From Actinophytocola sp036378875 (GTDB taxonomy: Bacteria > Actinomycetota > Actinomycetes > Mycobacteriales > Pseudonocardiaceae): 64,000 nt of DNA. The stretch is from NCBI RefSeq assembly GCF_036378875.1, contig NZ_DASUVO010000176.1:62001-126000 (forward strand), written 5' to 3'. The notes beneath the pieces were generated by a model. It searched no databases, was not told where the DNA came from, and saw only the letters and a program-made list of their open reading frames with translations. Made by a program: the position numbers and the translations under genes. Position 1 is the first letter of the stretch. Each line of letters starts with the position of its first letter. Shown here in pieces: positions 1-8,268 of the stretch.

Positions 1-536
1 GTCACCGACTCCGAGTCCGTCGACGCGTGGGCGAACAGCGCGCGGTAGTGCACGAGCGCTCCCAACAGGTCGACCGCCAGGTCGCGGTCGAGGTCCGCGC
101 GCAGGTCACCGCGCGCCTTGGCCCGGTCCACCATCTCGCCGACCGCGTTCCGCGCCGGCTCGAACAGGGTGCGCATGAAGGCCGTCCGCAGTCCCGGCTG
201 GCCGGTGCAGTCGGTGAGCAGGGCCCCGAGCACACCGGGCGGCACGCGCCGGAAAACCGTCACGAACACGGTGATGCCCCCGATGAGATCGCAGATCACG
301 CATCCGCTGTCCGGCACTCGCGTGGTGTTCGTGCCGAGCCGTCGGCCGAGCGCGTCGAGCACGAGGTGCTGGCGGGTCCGCCACCGCCGGTAGATCGCGG
401 GCTTCGTGGTGCCGGCGCGCCTCGCCACCTCCTCGAGCGTCAGGCGCGCATACCCGACCTGCGTCAACAGCTCGACCGTGGCGTCACGCACGGCGTCGTC
501 GATGAGGGGGTCGCGGGGCCGGCCGGTCCGCTCCAT
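1..536 (-). CDS. TetR/AcrR family transcriptional regulator (3' end outside window)
   Basis: Reading the minus strand from the ATG at 536 gives MERTGRPRDPLIDDAVRDAT, then a TetR helix-turn-helix of about 45 residues containing TLEEVARRAGTTKPAIYRRW near residues 33-52. The remainder resembles a TetR C-terminal ligand domain. The frame stays open to base 1, so about 178 residues are visible and the C-terminus is missing. It is divergent from pafB with 114 bp between the start codons. The ligand and targets are unknown. A regulator of itself or of a gene left of the window is the usual arrangement, but that is inference. Confidence 0.85.
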   Translation of the reverse strand, partial: MERTGRPRDPLIDDAVRDATVELLTQVGYARLTLEEVARRAGTTKPAIYRRWRTRQHLVLDALGRRLGTNTTRVPDSGCVICDLIGGITVFVTVFRRVPPGVLGALLTDCTGQPGLRTAFMRTLFEPARNAVGEMVDRAKARGDLRADLDRDLAVDLLGALVHYRALFAHASTDSESV

Positions 537-637
537 TCGCCGCACTCTAGTTACGTCCCGGCACGGAACGGAACACCAATGGACCATTCGCTCGAACACC
601 TTGGCGCGCCAACGGGACTCGCCTCACCCAGTCGGGC

Positions 638-643
638 TAGAGT
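638..643 (+). promoter_or_regulatory. -10 box (TAGAGT) of a leaderless pafB transcript
   Basis: TAGAGT fits the actinobacterial TAnnnT -10 consensus and ends 7 bases before the GTG at 651. Transcription would therefore begin at or next to the start codon, giving a leaderless mRNA. No Shine-Dalgarno sequence precedes the GTG. This spacing decides the pafB start. Confidence 0.6.
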
Positions 644-650
644 TCGAAAC

Positions 651-1625
651 GTGTCCGTCGTCCGCGCAGAAAGACTCGTGAACCTGGTGCTGTGCCTGTT
701 GTCCACGCGCCAGTACCTGCCCGCCGAGAGCATTCGCAAGATTGTTCCCGGCTACAACGACGCGCCCAGTGACGACGCGTTCTTCCGCATGTTCGAACGG
801 GACAAGACCGAGCTGCGTGAGCTCGGCATCCCGTTGGAAACCGGGCGCAACTGGTCCTTCGACAAGGTCGACGGCTACCGCATCGCGCGGCGCGACTACG
901 AGCTCGGCGACATCGAGTTGGAGCCAGACGAGGCGGCCGCCGTCGCGCTGGCGGTCCGTCTGTGGGACTCCCCGGAGCTGACCGGCGCGGCGCACGGCGC
1001 GCTGCTGAAGCTTCGCGCTGCCGGGGTGGAGGTCGACCAGGGCGTGCCGGCGGTCGTCGAGCCGAAGGTCCGCACCACCGAGCCGGCCTTCGGCCCACTG
1101 CTCGCCGCGGTGCAGGCCGGTCAGGCGGTCAGCTTCGACTACCGCCGGCCGTCCCCGGCCGAGTTACGCGGTCGCACGCTCGAACCGTGGGGTGTGGTGT
1201 CGTGGCGGGGCCGCTGGTACGTGGTCGGACACGACCGCGACCGCAAGGCCCCACGCTGCTTCCGGCTGTCGCGCATCGTCGGCGAGGTGCGGTTGTTGGG
1301 CCGGCCCGGCACGGTCCGCCGTCCCGAGGACGTCGACCTGTTGAAGTTCGTCGCCAGCACCAGCAACGAACCCGTCGAGACGTCGACCGTGCGACTGTGG
1401 CTCGCCAAGCAGCGGGCCGCCGGCCTGCGCAGACGGGCGACGGTCGTCGAGGAACGCCAGTTCGACGGCGAGCCGGGCGACATCGTCGAGCTCGAGGTGC
1501 TGCACACCGACTCGGCGGCGAGCTGGATCGCCGGCTACGGTGCGGACGCCGTGGTCCTCGAACCGGACGTGCTGCGCAAGTCCGTGCACGAGAGGCTGTT
1601 GGCGGCGGCGGAGGAGGTGACGTGA
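651..1625 (+). CDS. pafB: WYL-domain transcriptional activator PafB
   Basis: 324 residues starting VSVVRAERLVNLVLCLLSTR, a winged-helix N-terminus (about 1-70), followed by a WYL domain with LEPWGVVSWRGRWYVVGHD and a WCX-like C-terminal part. In mycobacteria PafB and PafC act together as the RecA/LexA-independent activator of the DNA-damage response. The in-frame open region extends upstream to about base 27, but that part lacks actinobacterial protein character and overlaps the TetR gene. The GTG at 651 is supported by a -10 box 7 bases upstream. The gene ends in GTGA shared with pafC. In mycobacteria pafA precedes pafB, but here the upstream neighbour is a TetR gene, so the pair is uncoupled from the Pup ligase. 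Confidence 0.93.
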   Translation: MSVVRAERLVNLVLCLLSTRQYLPAESIRKIVPGYNDAPSDDAFFRMFERDKTELRELGIPLETGRNWSFDKVDGYRIARRDYELGDIELEPDEAAAVALAVRLWDSPELTGAAHGALLKLRAAGVEVDQGVPAVVEPKVRTTEPAFGPLLAAVQAGQAVSFDYRRPSPAELRGRTLEPWGVVSWRGRWYVVGHDRDRKAPRCFRLSRIVGEVRLLGRPGTVRRPEDVDLLKFVASTSNEPVETSTVRLWLAKQRAAGLRRRATVVEERQFDGEPGDIVELEVLHTDSAASWIAGYGADAVVLEPDVLRKSVHERLLAAAEEVT

Positions 1626-2587
1626 ACGCGGTGAACACCTCAGGAGAGCGCCTGCCGCGGCTGCTCGCGCTGGTGCCGTACCTCATCGCCCGCCCCGGCA
1701 TCGCGGTCGACGAGGCAGCGGCCGACTTCGGCGTCAGCGCCAAGCAGCTTCGCAAGGACCTCGAGCTGCTGTGGATGTGCGGCCTGCCCGGCTACGGCCC
1801 CGGCGACCTGATCGACCTGTCGTTCGAGGGCGGCACGGTGTCGGTCAACTTCGACGCGGGCATGAGCCGCCCACTGCGCCTGACAGGCGCCGAGGCGACG
1901 GCCCTTCTGGTCGCGTTGCGCACACTGCTCGACGCCCCGGGCGTGGCCGACGCCGACGCCGTCCGCCGCGCGGTCGCCAAGGTCGAGGCGGCGGCCGGCC
2001 AGGCACAACCACCGGCCGTGGCCGTGGGCCTCGGCGTCGTCGAGGGCGAGGCGACGGCCCGCGCCCGCGAGGTGGTCCAGTCCGCCCTGCGCGCGAACCG
2101 GGCACTGCGCATGACGTACTACACGGCGTCGAAGGACGAGATCACCGAACGCACCGTGGACCCGATGCGCATGCTGATCGTCGAGGGCCGCGCCTACCTG
2201 GAGGCATGGTGCCGCAGAGCGGAGGGCGTACGCCTGTTCCGCATGGACCGCATCGACGACGTCACCGCACTGGACGAGCCGGCGGCCCCGCCGCCGTACG
2301 CCGAACAGACCGACACCACCGCCGGCCTGTTCCACCCGCAACCCGACCAGCCGGTGGCCCAACTGGTCCTGGCCCCGGACGCCCGCTGGGTCTCGGAGTA
2401 CTACCCGATGGAGGAGGTGGCCGAACTGCCCGATGGCCGGTTGCGCGTGTGGATGCGATACGCGGACCTGTCCTGGATGGTGCGCCTGCTGTTGGGGCTC
2501 GGTGGGGAGGTCGTGGTCGAGTCACCGGAGGTGTTGGTGTCCGCTCTGCGGTCGCGCGCTTTGGGGGCTTTGGCTCGGTATCGGTGA
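1622..2587 (+). CDS. pafC: WYL-domain transcriptional activator PafC
   Basis: 321 residues, starting at the GTG that overlaps the pafB stop (GTGA, 1622-1625), which implies translational coupling. The N-terminal winged helix contains DEAAADFGVSAKQLRKDLEL (near 33-52). A WYL domain follows with LRMTYYTASKDEITERTVDP and GRAYLEAWCRRAEGVRLFRM. PafB and PafC are known to work as a heterodimer on DNA-damage promoters, with WYL modules sensing nucleic acid. The gene is followed by a strongly G-biased tract and then a terminator hairpin, which suggests pafBC is a closed two-gene operon. Confidence 0.93.
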   Translation: MNAVNTSGERLPRLLALVPYLIARPGIAVDEAAADFGVSAKQLRKDLELLWMCGLPGYGPGDLIDLSFEGGTVSVNFDAGMSRPLRLTGAEATALLVALRTLLDAPGVADADAVRRAVAKVEAAAGQAQPPAVAVGLGVVEGEATARAREVVQSALRANRALRMTYYTASKDEITERTVDPMRMLIVEGRAYLEAWCRRAEGVRLFRMDRIDDVTALDEPAAPPPYAEQTDTTAGLFHPQPDQPVAQLVLAPDARWVSEYYPMEEVAELPDGRLRVWMRYADLSWMVRLLLGLGGEVVVESPEVLVSALRSRALGALARYR

Positions 2588-2601
2588 AGTTTCGTTTTGC
2601 C

Positions 2602-2643
2602 GGGGCCGGGGCCGGGGCCGGGGCTGGGGCCGGGGCTGGGGCC
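2602..2643 (+). repeat. Seven tandem GGGGCY hexamers (G-quadruplex-prone)
   Basis: From 2602 the + strand carries GGGGCC three times, then GGGGCT, GGGGCC, GGGGCT, GGGGCC: seven units in 42 bases, beginning 15 bases after the pafC stop. Further G4-G6 runs continue to about 2760, all on the non-template strand of pafC. Repeats of this kind form stable G-quadruplexes in vitro in other systems. No gene is supported here. The tract could affect 3' processing or transcription termination of pafBC. Confidence 0.9.
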
Positions 2644-2787
2644 TGGCCGGTGGGCCGGGGGCCGTGGGCCGGTTGGGGCCGGGGGGCCGGGGGAGTGTGG
2701 GGCGCGGGTTTGGGCTGCTGGGGGCGTATGGCAGGGCGGTTAGAGCTGTGTGGGGTTGGTGTGCGGCGGGCTTCATGGGTCGCTTCG

Positions 2788-2818
2788 GCTGGCCGGGCAC
2801 TTCGCGTCCGGCCAGCTT
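2788..2818 (+). terminator. Intrinsic-type terminator after pafBC
   Basis: A perfect 9-bp inverted repeat (2788-2796 with 2808-2816, arms GCTGGCCGG/CCGGCCAGC) with an 11-base loop is followed by TTTC. It is the only clear hairpin in the 409-bp stretch between pafC and the next gene, which otherwise holds only the G-rich tract and no convincing reading frame. Confidence 0.6.
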
Positions 2819-2996
2819 TCGTTGGGTTCGACACGTGCCCGACCAGTCATCCTGTCGAGGTAGTGCGACCCCGCGTCCGCGATCGAGTAGGTACCCGTGC
2901 GCCAACCTGTGAGCCGGCTATCAGCGGATGTGTGGTTCCTGTGAAGTGGGTGACTGGGCATCCCACCGCCACCACACGCCCACTACGGTAGAAACC

Positions 2997-3263
2997 GTGA
3001 TGTCGTACCTGCCGACCTTGATCGTGGTCGTCGTGGGATTGGTGTTGCTCGTTGTCGTGTTCGCGCGGCTGCGGCGGCATGTTCGTGGCTTCAACCAAGC
3101 CGCGGACGCCGTGCGCGCGAACATCGATTATGAGACCGGCACTCTCAGGGCGCGGTTGGCCGCGCTGCGGGTGGCGATGAAGGAGACCCGGGCACGGGTG
3201 AAACACGCTCCGGCTGTCGTACCATCGAACGGCCGGGGGAGACAGGAGGAAGACCGTGGGTAA
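2997..3263 (+). CDS. Small single-pass membrane protein upstream of tatA
   Basis: About 88 residues: an N-terminal transmembrane helix (SYLPTLIVVVVGLVLLVVVF) and then a charged helical tail with LRRHVRGFNQAADAVRANID and alternating basic and acidic residues, so a cytoplasmic coiled or amphipathic segment is likely. The start is GTG 2997 (or ATG 3000). TACGGT at 2984-2989 lies 7 bases before the GTG, fitting a leaderless mRNA. The 3' end overlaps tatA by 8 bases, so the two are probably co-translated. I do not recognise a named family. Position suggests a Tat-associated or envelope role, but this is inference. Confidence 0.75.
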   Translation: MMSYLPTLIVVVVGLVLLVVVFARLRRHVRGFNQAADAVRANIDYETGTLRARLAALRVAMKETRARVKHAPAVVPSNGRGRQEEDRG

Positions 3264-3543
3264 CCTGGGTGTGCCCGAGCTGCTGATCATTGCCGGGGTG
3301 ATCATTCTGCTCTTCGGAGCCAGGAAGCTCCCCGAGATGGCTCGTTCGCTCGGCAAGTCCGCCAAGGCCTTCAAGGAAGAGACGAAGGGCCTGCGCGGCG
3401 AGGACGAAGACAAGGACAAGCCCGCCGCCCAGCAGCCGGTCCAGCAGCAGCTTCCCCAGGCTCAGCCGCCGACCCCGCAGGCACAGCCGCAGACGAACGG
3501 CGTCACGCCGCAGTCGGTCGAGCAGCAGAACAAGACCAACTGA
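3256..3543 (+). CDS. tatA: Twin-arginine translocase subunit TatA
   Basis: 95 residues starting VGNLGVPELLIIAGVIILLF. A short N-terminal transmembrane helix is followed by the FGARKLPEMARSLGKSAKAF hinge and amphipathic helix typical of TatA/E, then an acidic and glutamine/proline-rich cytoplasmic tail (PAAQQPVQQQLPQAQPPTPQ). TatA oligomers form the protein-conducting element for folded proteins, recruited by TatBC. A strong GGAGGA ribosome site precedes the GTG at 3256. It lies immediately upstream of tatC, the usual actinobacterial arrangement. A separate tatB was not seen in the window. Confidence 0.95.
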   Translation: MGNLGVPELLIIAGVIILLFGARKLPEMARSLGKSAKAFKEETKGLRGEDEDKDKPAAQQPVQQQLPQAQPPTPQAQPQTNGVTPQSVEQQNKTN

Positions 3544-3561
3544 GAGAACAGGTCCTGAACG

Positions 3562-4491
3562 GTGGCGCGCGAATCGCACCGCCGGGACGACCGCCAAGAG
3601 AAGAAGAAGATTCGTAGCCGTCGGCACAACCCCGACGGCACGATGACCCTTCGGGACCACCTGTACGAGTTGCGTCACCGGCTTGCGCTTGCTCTGCTTG
3701 CCCTGCTGGTCGGCTGCATCGGCGGCTTCCTGTGGTTCGCGTGGCGGATCGGCCCGATCCCATCACTCGGCAGCTTGCTGACCGGGCCCTACTGTGCTCT
3801 GCCGTCCCCGCCTCGGATCGAGTTCGAGGACGGCGTGTGCCAGCTGATGCAGACCAAGCCGTTCGAGGCGTTCCTCGTCCAGTTCAAGGTGGGACTCGCC
3901 GCCGGGGCGGTCGTGACCAGCCCGTTCTGGCTCTACCAGATCTGGGCGTTCATCACCCCCGGCCTGTACGAGAACGAGCGCAAGTTCACCCGCATCTTCG
4001 TGATGCTCGCGTCGGTCCTGTTCGCCGGCGGCGCGGTGCTCGCCTACTACGTCGTCCCCAAGGGACTGGCGGTGCTGGTCAGCTTCGGTGGTGACCAGTT
4101 CGGGACCGCGCTGGCGGCCAACGACTACATCTCGTTCGTCCTGGTGATGCTGCTGATCTTCGGCGTCAGTTTCGAGCTGCCGCTGGTGGTCACGATGCTG
4201 AACCGGATCGGCGTCCTGCCCTACCGCAACCTCAAGAAGTGGCGTCGCGGCATCATCTTCATGCTGTTCGTGTTCGCTGCGATCGCCACGCCCGGCACCG
4301 ACCCGATCGGCATGCTCGCCCTCTCCGGGGCCATGACCGTCCTGTTCGAGGTCGCCGTGCAGATCGCCCGGATCCACGACCGGAAGAAGGACCGCGAGGC
4401 CGTCGCCGACGGGTGGGGCGACCATCCCGAGGACTACGACTTCGACGAGCCGGCGAAGCCGGACAAGGTCAACACCGACGACGTGACCTGA
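3562..4491 (+). CDS. tatC: Twin-arginine translocase subunit TatC
   Basis: 309 residues with six predicted membrane segments. The N-terminal cytoplasmic region carries MTLRDHLYELRHRL, close to the TatC signature, and family motifs FEAFLVQFKVGL, SPFWLYQIWAFITPGLYENE and the later FGVSFELPLVV segment are all present. TatC is the receptor that binds twin-arginine signal peptides. The start is GTG 3562, 18 bases after the tatA stop. The C-terminal tail after the last helix is acidic, as in other actinobacteria. It is probably co-transcribed with tatA and the downstream lipid kinase, which begins 2 bases after its stop. Confidence 0.96.
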   Translation: MARESHRRDDRQEKKKIRSRRHNPDGTMTLRDHLYELRHRLALALLALLVGCIGGFLWFAWRIGPIPSLGSLLTGPYCALPSPPRIEFEDGVCQLMQTKPFEAFLVQFKVGLAAGAVVTSPFWLYQIWAFITPGLYENERKFTRIFVMLASVLFAGGAVLAYYVVPKGLAVLVSFGGDQFGTALAANDYISFVLVMLLIFGVSFELPLVVTMLNRIGVLPYRNLKKWRRGIIFMLFVFAAIATPGTDPIGMLALSGAMTVLFEVAVQIARIHDRKKDREAVADGWGDHPEDYDFDEPAKPDKVNTDDVT

Positions 4492-4493
4492 CC

Positions 4494-5381
4494 GTGAAAG
4501 CCGCCATGGTCGTGCACCCCGCGTCCGGGCTCGGCCGGGCCGGTCGGATCGCGGGCACGGTCGCCGACCGGCTGCGGACCGTCGTGGACGACCTCGTCAC
4601 CGTCGAGGCCAGCACGGTCGAGGAGTCGCGCCGCCTCATGAACGAGGCCGGGCACCTCGACCTGCTGGTCGTGGTCGGCGGCGACGGTTCGGCCCACCAG
4701 GGTGTCCAGTTCTGCGCGGACACGGGAACGGCACTCGCCGTCGTTCCCGCCGGCACCGGCAACGACCTCGCACGGACCCTCGCCGGCGCCCCGCGGGAAC
4801 CGCTCGACGCCACCGATGCCCTGGTCAAGGCCATCAAGGACGGCACCACCACCAGCATCGACCTCGGGCGCGTCGAAGGCGGTCCGTGGTTCGCCGGTGT
4901 GCTGTGCGCGGGATTCGACTCCGCGGTCAACGAGCGGGCCAACCGGATGCGCTGGCCGTCCGGGTCCCGCCGCTACGACCTCGCGATCCTCGGCGAGCTG
5001 GCCCGGCTCAAACCCGGTCGCCTGACCGTCCGGCAGGACAGCGGCAGCACCGAACTGGACGCCACCCAGATCGCCGTCGGCAACATCCCGTACTACGGCG
5101 GCGGCATCCCCATCTGCCCGACCGCAGACCCCGCCGACGGCCTGCTGGACGTCACCCTCGTGCGCCGCGCCAGCCGGTTCGACCTGGTCAAGATGCTGCC
5201 TGGTCTGCGCACCGGCAACCACGTACACCACGAGATGGTCACCACCTCCCGCACGAGGACGATCCGCCTCGGCGAGGCAAACGGGTGGGTCGCCTACGCG
5301 GACGGCGAGCGCATCGGTCCTCTTCCGGTCGAGGTGACCTGCGTCCCCAACGCACTGAAGGTTGTCGGTCGGGCCACGTGA
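4494..5381 (+). CDS. Diacylglycerol kinase family lipid kinase
   Basis: 295 residues with the DAGK catalytic fold: GGDGS at about 62-66 (nucleotide-binding glycine motif), PAGTGND at about 85-91, then LGRVEGGPWFAGVLCAGFDS and the C-terminal lobe motif AVGNIPYYGGGIPICPTADP. Family members phosphorylate diacylglycerol or related lipids with ATP, recycling lipid from envelope synthesis. The GTG at 4494 is chosen because it lies 2 bases after the tatC stop; ATG 4506 is the alternative. The same order (tatC, then helicase) is conserved in actinobacteria with variable insertion of this gene. Exact lipid substrate is not visible. Confidence 0.9.
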   Translation: MKAAMVVHPASGLGRAGRIAGTVADRLRTVVDDLVTVEASTVEESRRLMNEAGHLDLLVVVGGDGSAHQGVQFCADTGTALAVVPAGTGNDLARTLAGAPREPLDATDALVKAIKDGTTTSIDLGRVEGGPWFAGVLCAGFDSAVNERANRMRWPSGSRRYDLAILGELARLKPGRLTVRQDSGSTELDATQIAVGNIPYYGGGIPICPTADPADGLLDVTLVRRASRFDLVKMLPGLRTGNHVHHEMVTTSRTRTIRLGEANGWVAYADGERIGPLPVEVTCVPNALKVVGRAT

Positions 5382-5409
5382 CCCAAGAGGCATGTGACAA
5401 CCTGAACAC

Positions 5410-8169
5410 GTGGCTGCCAGCCCTTCTCCGTCGCCCGCCGAGTCCTACGCGGCCTCCCGCCAGCGCGTGAGCTACCCCCAGCTGACCGAGTTCACCGCCG
5501 TGCTCTCGTTCACGCTCGACCCGTTCCAGCAGCAGGCCTGCGCCGCCCTCGAGGACGGGCACGGCGTGCTCGTCTGCGCGCCCACCGGCGCCGGCAAGAC
5601 CGTGGTGGGCGAGTTCGCCGTGCACCTCGCGCTCGCCCAAGGGCAGAAGTGCTTCTACACGACGCCCATCAAGGCGCTGTCGAACCAGAAGTACGCCGAC
5701 CTGGTCGAACGGTACGGGCCGGAGCAGGTCGGCCTGCTCACGGGCGACACGTCGGTCAACGGCAACGCGCCCGTGGTCGTCATGACCACCGAGGTCCTCC
5801 GCAACATGCTGTACGCGGGCTCCTCGACGCTCGACGGCCTCGGCTATGTGGTGATGGACGAGGTGCACTACCTGGCCGATCGCTTCCGCGGGGCGGTGTG
5901 GGAGGAGGTCATCCTCCACCTGCCCGAGTCGGTGCGCCTGATCAGCCTGTCGGCCACCGTCAGCAACGCCGAGGAGTTCGGCGACTGGCTCGTCGAGGTC
6001 CGCGGCGACACGACCGTCGTGGTCGACGAGCACCGGCCCGTCCCGCTGTGGCAGCACATGCTGGTCAACAACCGGATGCTCGACCTGTTCGCCGGCGAGG
6101 GCCCGGACGGTGACTCCCGCATCAACCCGGAACTGTTGCGCCGCACCGAGAACGAGAACCGCCCGGCCGTCACCTGGGGGCCACGTAACGGGCGGGGCCG
6201 GCGCGTGCCGCGCGGTCCTCGCTTCCGGCCGCCGTCCCGCATCGACGTGATCACCCGGCTCGACTCGGCCGGGCTGCTGCCGTCGATCGTGTTCGTGTTC
6301 AGCCGCGTCGGCTGCGACGCCGCCGTCAGCCAGTGCGTGCGTTCCGGCGTGCGGCTGAACAGCGAGTCCGAGGTCGCCGAGATCCGCCAGATCATCGACA
6401 CCCGAACGAAGGACCTCAACGACGCCGACCTGCGGGTCCTCGGCTACTGGGAGTGGCGCGAGGCGCTCGAGCGCGGGTTCGCGAGCCACCACGCGGGCCT
6501 GTTGCCGGCGTTCAAGGAGACCGTCGAGGAGCTGTTCGTCCGCGGCCTGGTGAAGGTGGTGTTCGCGACCGAGACACTCGCGCTCGGTATCAACATGCCG
6601 GCGCGGACGGTCGTGCTGGAACGGTTGGTCAAGTACAACGGCGAGGCCCACGTGGAGCTGACGCCGGGGGAGTACACGCAGCTCACCGGCCGTGCCGGGC
6701 GGCGCGGCATCGACGTGGAGGGGCACGCGGTCGTCATCTGGCAGCCCGGTGTCGACCCGCGGCAGGTGGGTGGGCTCGCGTCGACCCGCACCTACCCGCT
6801 GCGCTCGTCGTTTCGGCCCGGCTACAACATGGCGGTCAACCTGGTCGAGCGGCTCGGTGCCAGGGAGGCGCGCGAGATGCTGGAGCAGTCGTTCGCCCAG
6901 TTCCAGGCCGACCGCGGGGTCGTCGGGCTCGCGCGGCGGATCGAACGCAACCGCGAGGCGCTCGCGGGCTACACCGAGTCGATGACCTGCCACCTCGGCG
7001 ACTTCACCGAGTACGCGCAGCTGCGCGCGAAGCTGAACGAACGCGAGAAGGCGTTGTCCCGCAAGAACACCGCGGCACGGCGCGCCGACGCGGCCAAGTC
7101 GCTCGAAGCGTTGCGCAAGGGCGACGTGATCGCCGTGCCGTCCGGGCGGCGGGCCGGGCTCGCGATCGTCGTCGACCCGGGACTTGACCCGTCCGGCGAC
7201 GCCAGGCCGCTCGTGATCACCGAAGACCGCTGGGCCGGCCGGCTTTCCGTGGCCGACTTCCCTCACCCGGTCGAGGCACTCGGCCGGGTGAAACTGCCCA
7301 AGCAGGTCGACCTGCGCTCGCCGAAGTCCCGCAGGGACCTCGCGTCGACGCTGCGGAACACGGGCATCGAGGTGCCGCGCAACCGGCGGCAGGGTGGGAA
7401 CGGCGCCGGTGACGACGCCGAGATCGCCGCGCTGCGCCGGGCACTGCGCAACCACCCCTGCCATGGCTGCGCGGACCGCGAGACACATGCCCGCTGGGCC
7501 GAGCGGCATCGCCGACTCACCGCAGAGACCCAGCAGCTGGAGCAGAAGGTCGCCGCGCAGACCCACTCGTTGGCCCGCGCGTTCGACCGGATCCGCAAGC
7601 TGCTGACCGAACGCGGCTACCTCGAGGCCAGCGCGGACGGCGTCGACACGGTCACCGACCACGGCAGGAGACTCGCCCGGCTGTACAGCGAGTCGGACCT
7701 GCTCGCGGCCGAATGCCTGCGGCACGGCGTGTGGGACCAGCTGCCGCCGCCGGAGCTGGCGGCGGTCGTGTCGTCGCTGGTGTACGAGGCACGCAGGGAC
7801 GGTCCGAGCGAGGCCAGGGTGCCGGAAGGCCTGATCAGCGACGCGCTGACCGAGACCGCCCGGCTGTGGGCGTCGCTGGAGGCGGACGAGCGGCGGCACA
7901 AGCTGGAACGCACCCGCCAGCCGGACGCCGGCTTCGCGTGGACGGTGTTCCGGTGGGCACGCGGAGAGTCACTGGAACGGGTGATGACGGCCGCGGAATC
8001 GGCGGGTAGCGAGTTCTCCGCGGGCGACTTCGTTCGCTGGTGCCGCCAGGTCATCGACCTGCTGGAGCAACTCCGGGACGTCGTCGGCTCGGGCGCTCCG
8101 GTTGGTGCGGCGGCGAAAGAAGCCGTGAAGGCCATGCGCCGAGGTGTCGTGGCTCTGGGGACGGCATAA
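5410..8169 (+). CDS. helY: Ski2-like DEVH-box helicase (HelY type)
   Basis: 919 residues. Walker A APTGAGKT at 57-64, DEVH at 150-153, motif III SATVSNAEE, and motif VI TGRAGRRGIDVEGHAVV are all present. The C-terminal half resembles the rRNA-processing arm and DSHCT region, with cysteines in HPCHGCADRETH. The family is an ATP-dependent RNA/DNA helicase. Mycobacterial HelY sits in the same position next to tatC, which supports the name. Start is GTG 5410; in-frame alternatives downstream would still keep the Q-motif region DPFQQQA. No accessory exosome partner is visible nearby. The gene ends 99 bp before a DUF4333 gene, again as in mycobacteria. Confidence 0.92.
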   Translation: MAASPSPSPAESYAASRQRVSYPQLTEFTAVLSFTLDPFQQQACAALEDGHGVLVCAPTGAGKTVVGEFAVHLALAQGQKCFYTTPIKALSNQKYADLVERYGPEQVGLLTGDTSVNGNAPVVVMTTEVLRNMLYAGSSTLDGLGYVVMDEVHYLADRFRGAVWEEVILHLPESVRLISLSATVSNAEEFGDWLVEVRGDTTVVVDEHRPVPLWQHMLVNNRMLDLFAGEGPDGDSRINPELLRRTENENRPAVTWGPRNGRGRRVPRGPRFRPPSRIDVITRLDSAGLLPSIVFVFSRVGCDAAVSQCVRSGVRLNSESEVAEIRQIIDTRTKDLNDADLRVLGYWEWREALERGFASHHAGLLPAFKETVEELFVRGLVKVVFATETLALGINMPARTVVLERLVKYNGEAHVELTPGEYTQLTGRAGRRGIDVEGHAVVIWQPGVDPRQVGGLASTRTYPLRSSFRPGYNMAVNLVERLGAREAREMLEQSFAQFQADRGVVGLARRIERNREALAGYTESMTCHLGDFTEYAQLRAKLNEREKALSRKNTAARRADAAKSLEALRKGDVIAVPSGRRAGLAIVVDPGLDPSGDARPLVITEDRWAGRLSVADFPHPVEALGRVKLPKQVDLRSPKSRRDLASTLRNTGIEVPRNRRQGGNGAGDDAEIAALRRALRNHPCHGCADRETHARWAERHRRLTAETQQLEQKVAAQTHSLARAFDRIRKLLTERGYLEASADGVDTVTDHGRRLARLYSESDLLAAECLRHGVWDQLPPPELAAVVSSLVYEARRDGPSEARVPEGLISDALTETARLWASLEADERRHKLERTRQPDAGFAWTVFRWARGESLERVMTAAESAGSEFSAGDFVRWCRQVIDLLEQLRDVVGSGAPVGAAAKEAVKAMRRGVVALGTA

Positions 8170-8268
8170 CGACCTTCGACCATTAGCGTGCCGGACCACA
8201 CGAGATACCCATGTCCCGCTATGGTTTGATCGCGCGCAGGCACGACCTCGATAAGGCGGAGGCGAACA

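Noticed and set aside
2588..2912. Long open frames across the GGGGCC tract encoding Gly-Ala or Gly-Arg-rich peptides
   Set aside because: They are low-complexity products of the repeat, without ribosome site or family, and run over the terminator.
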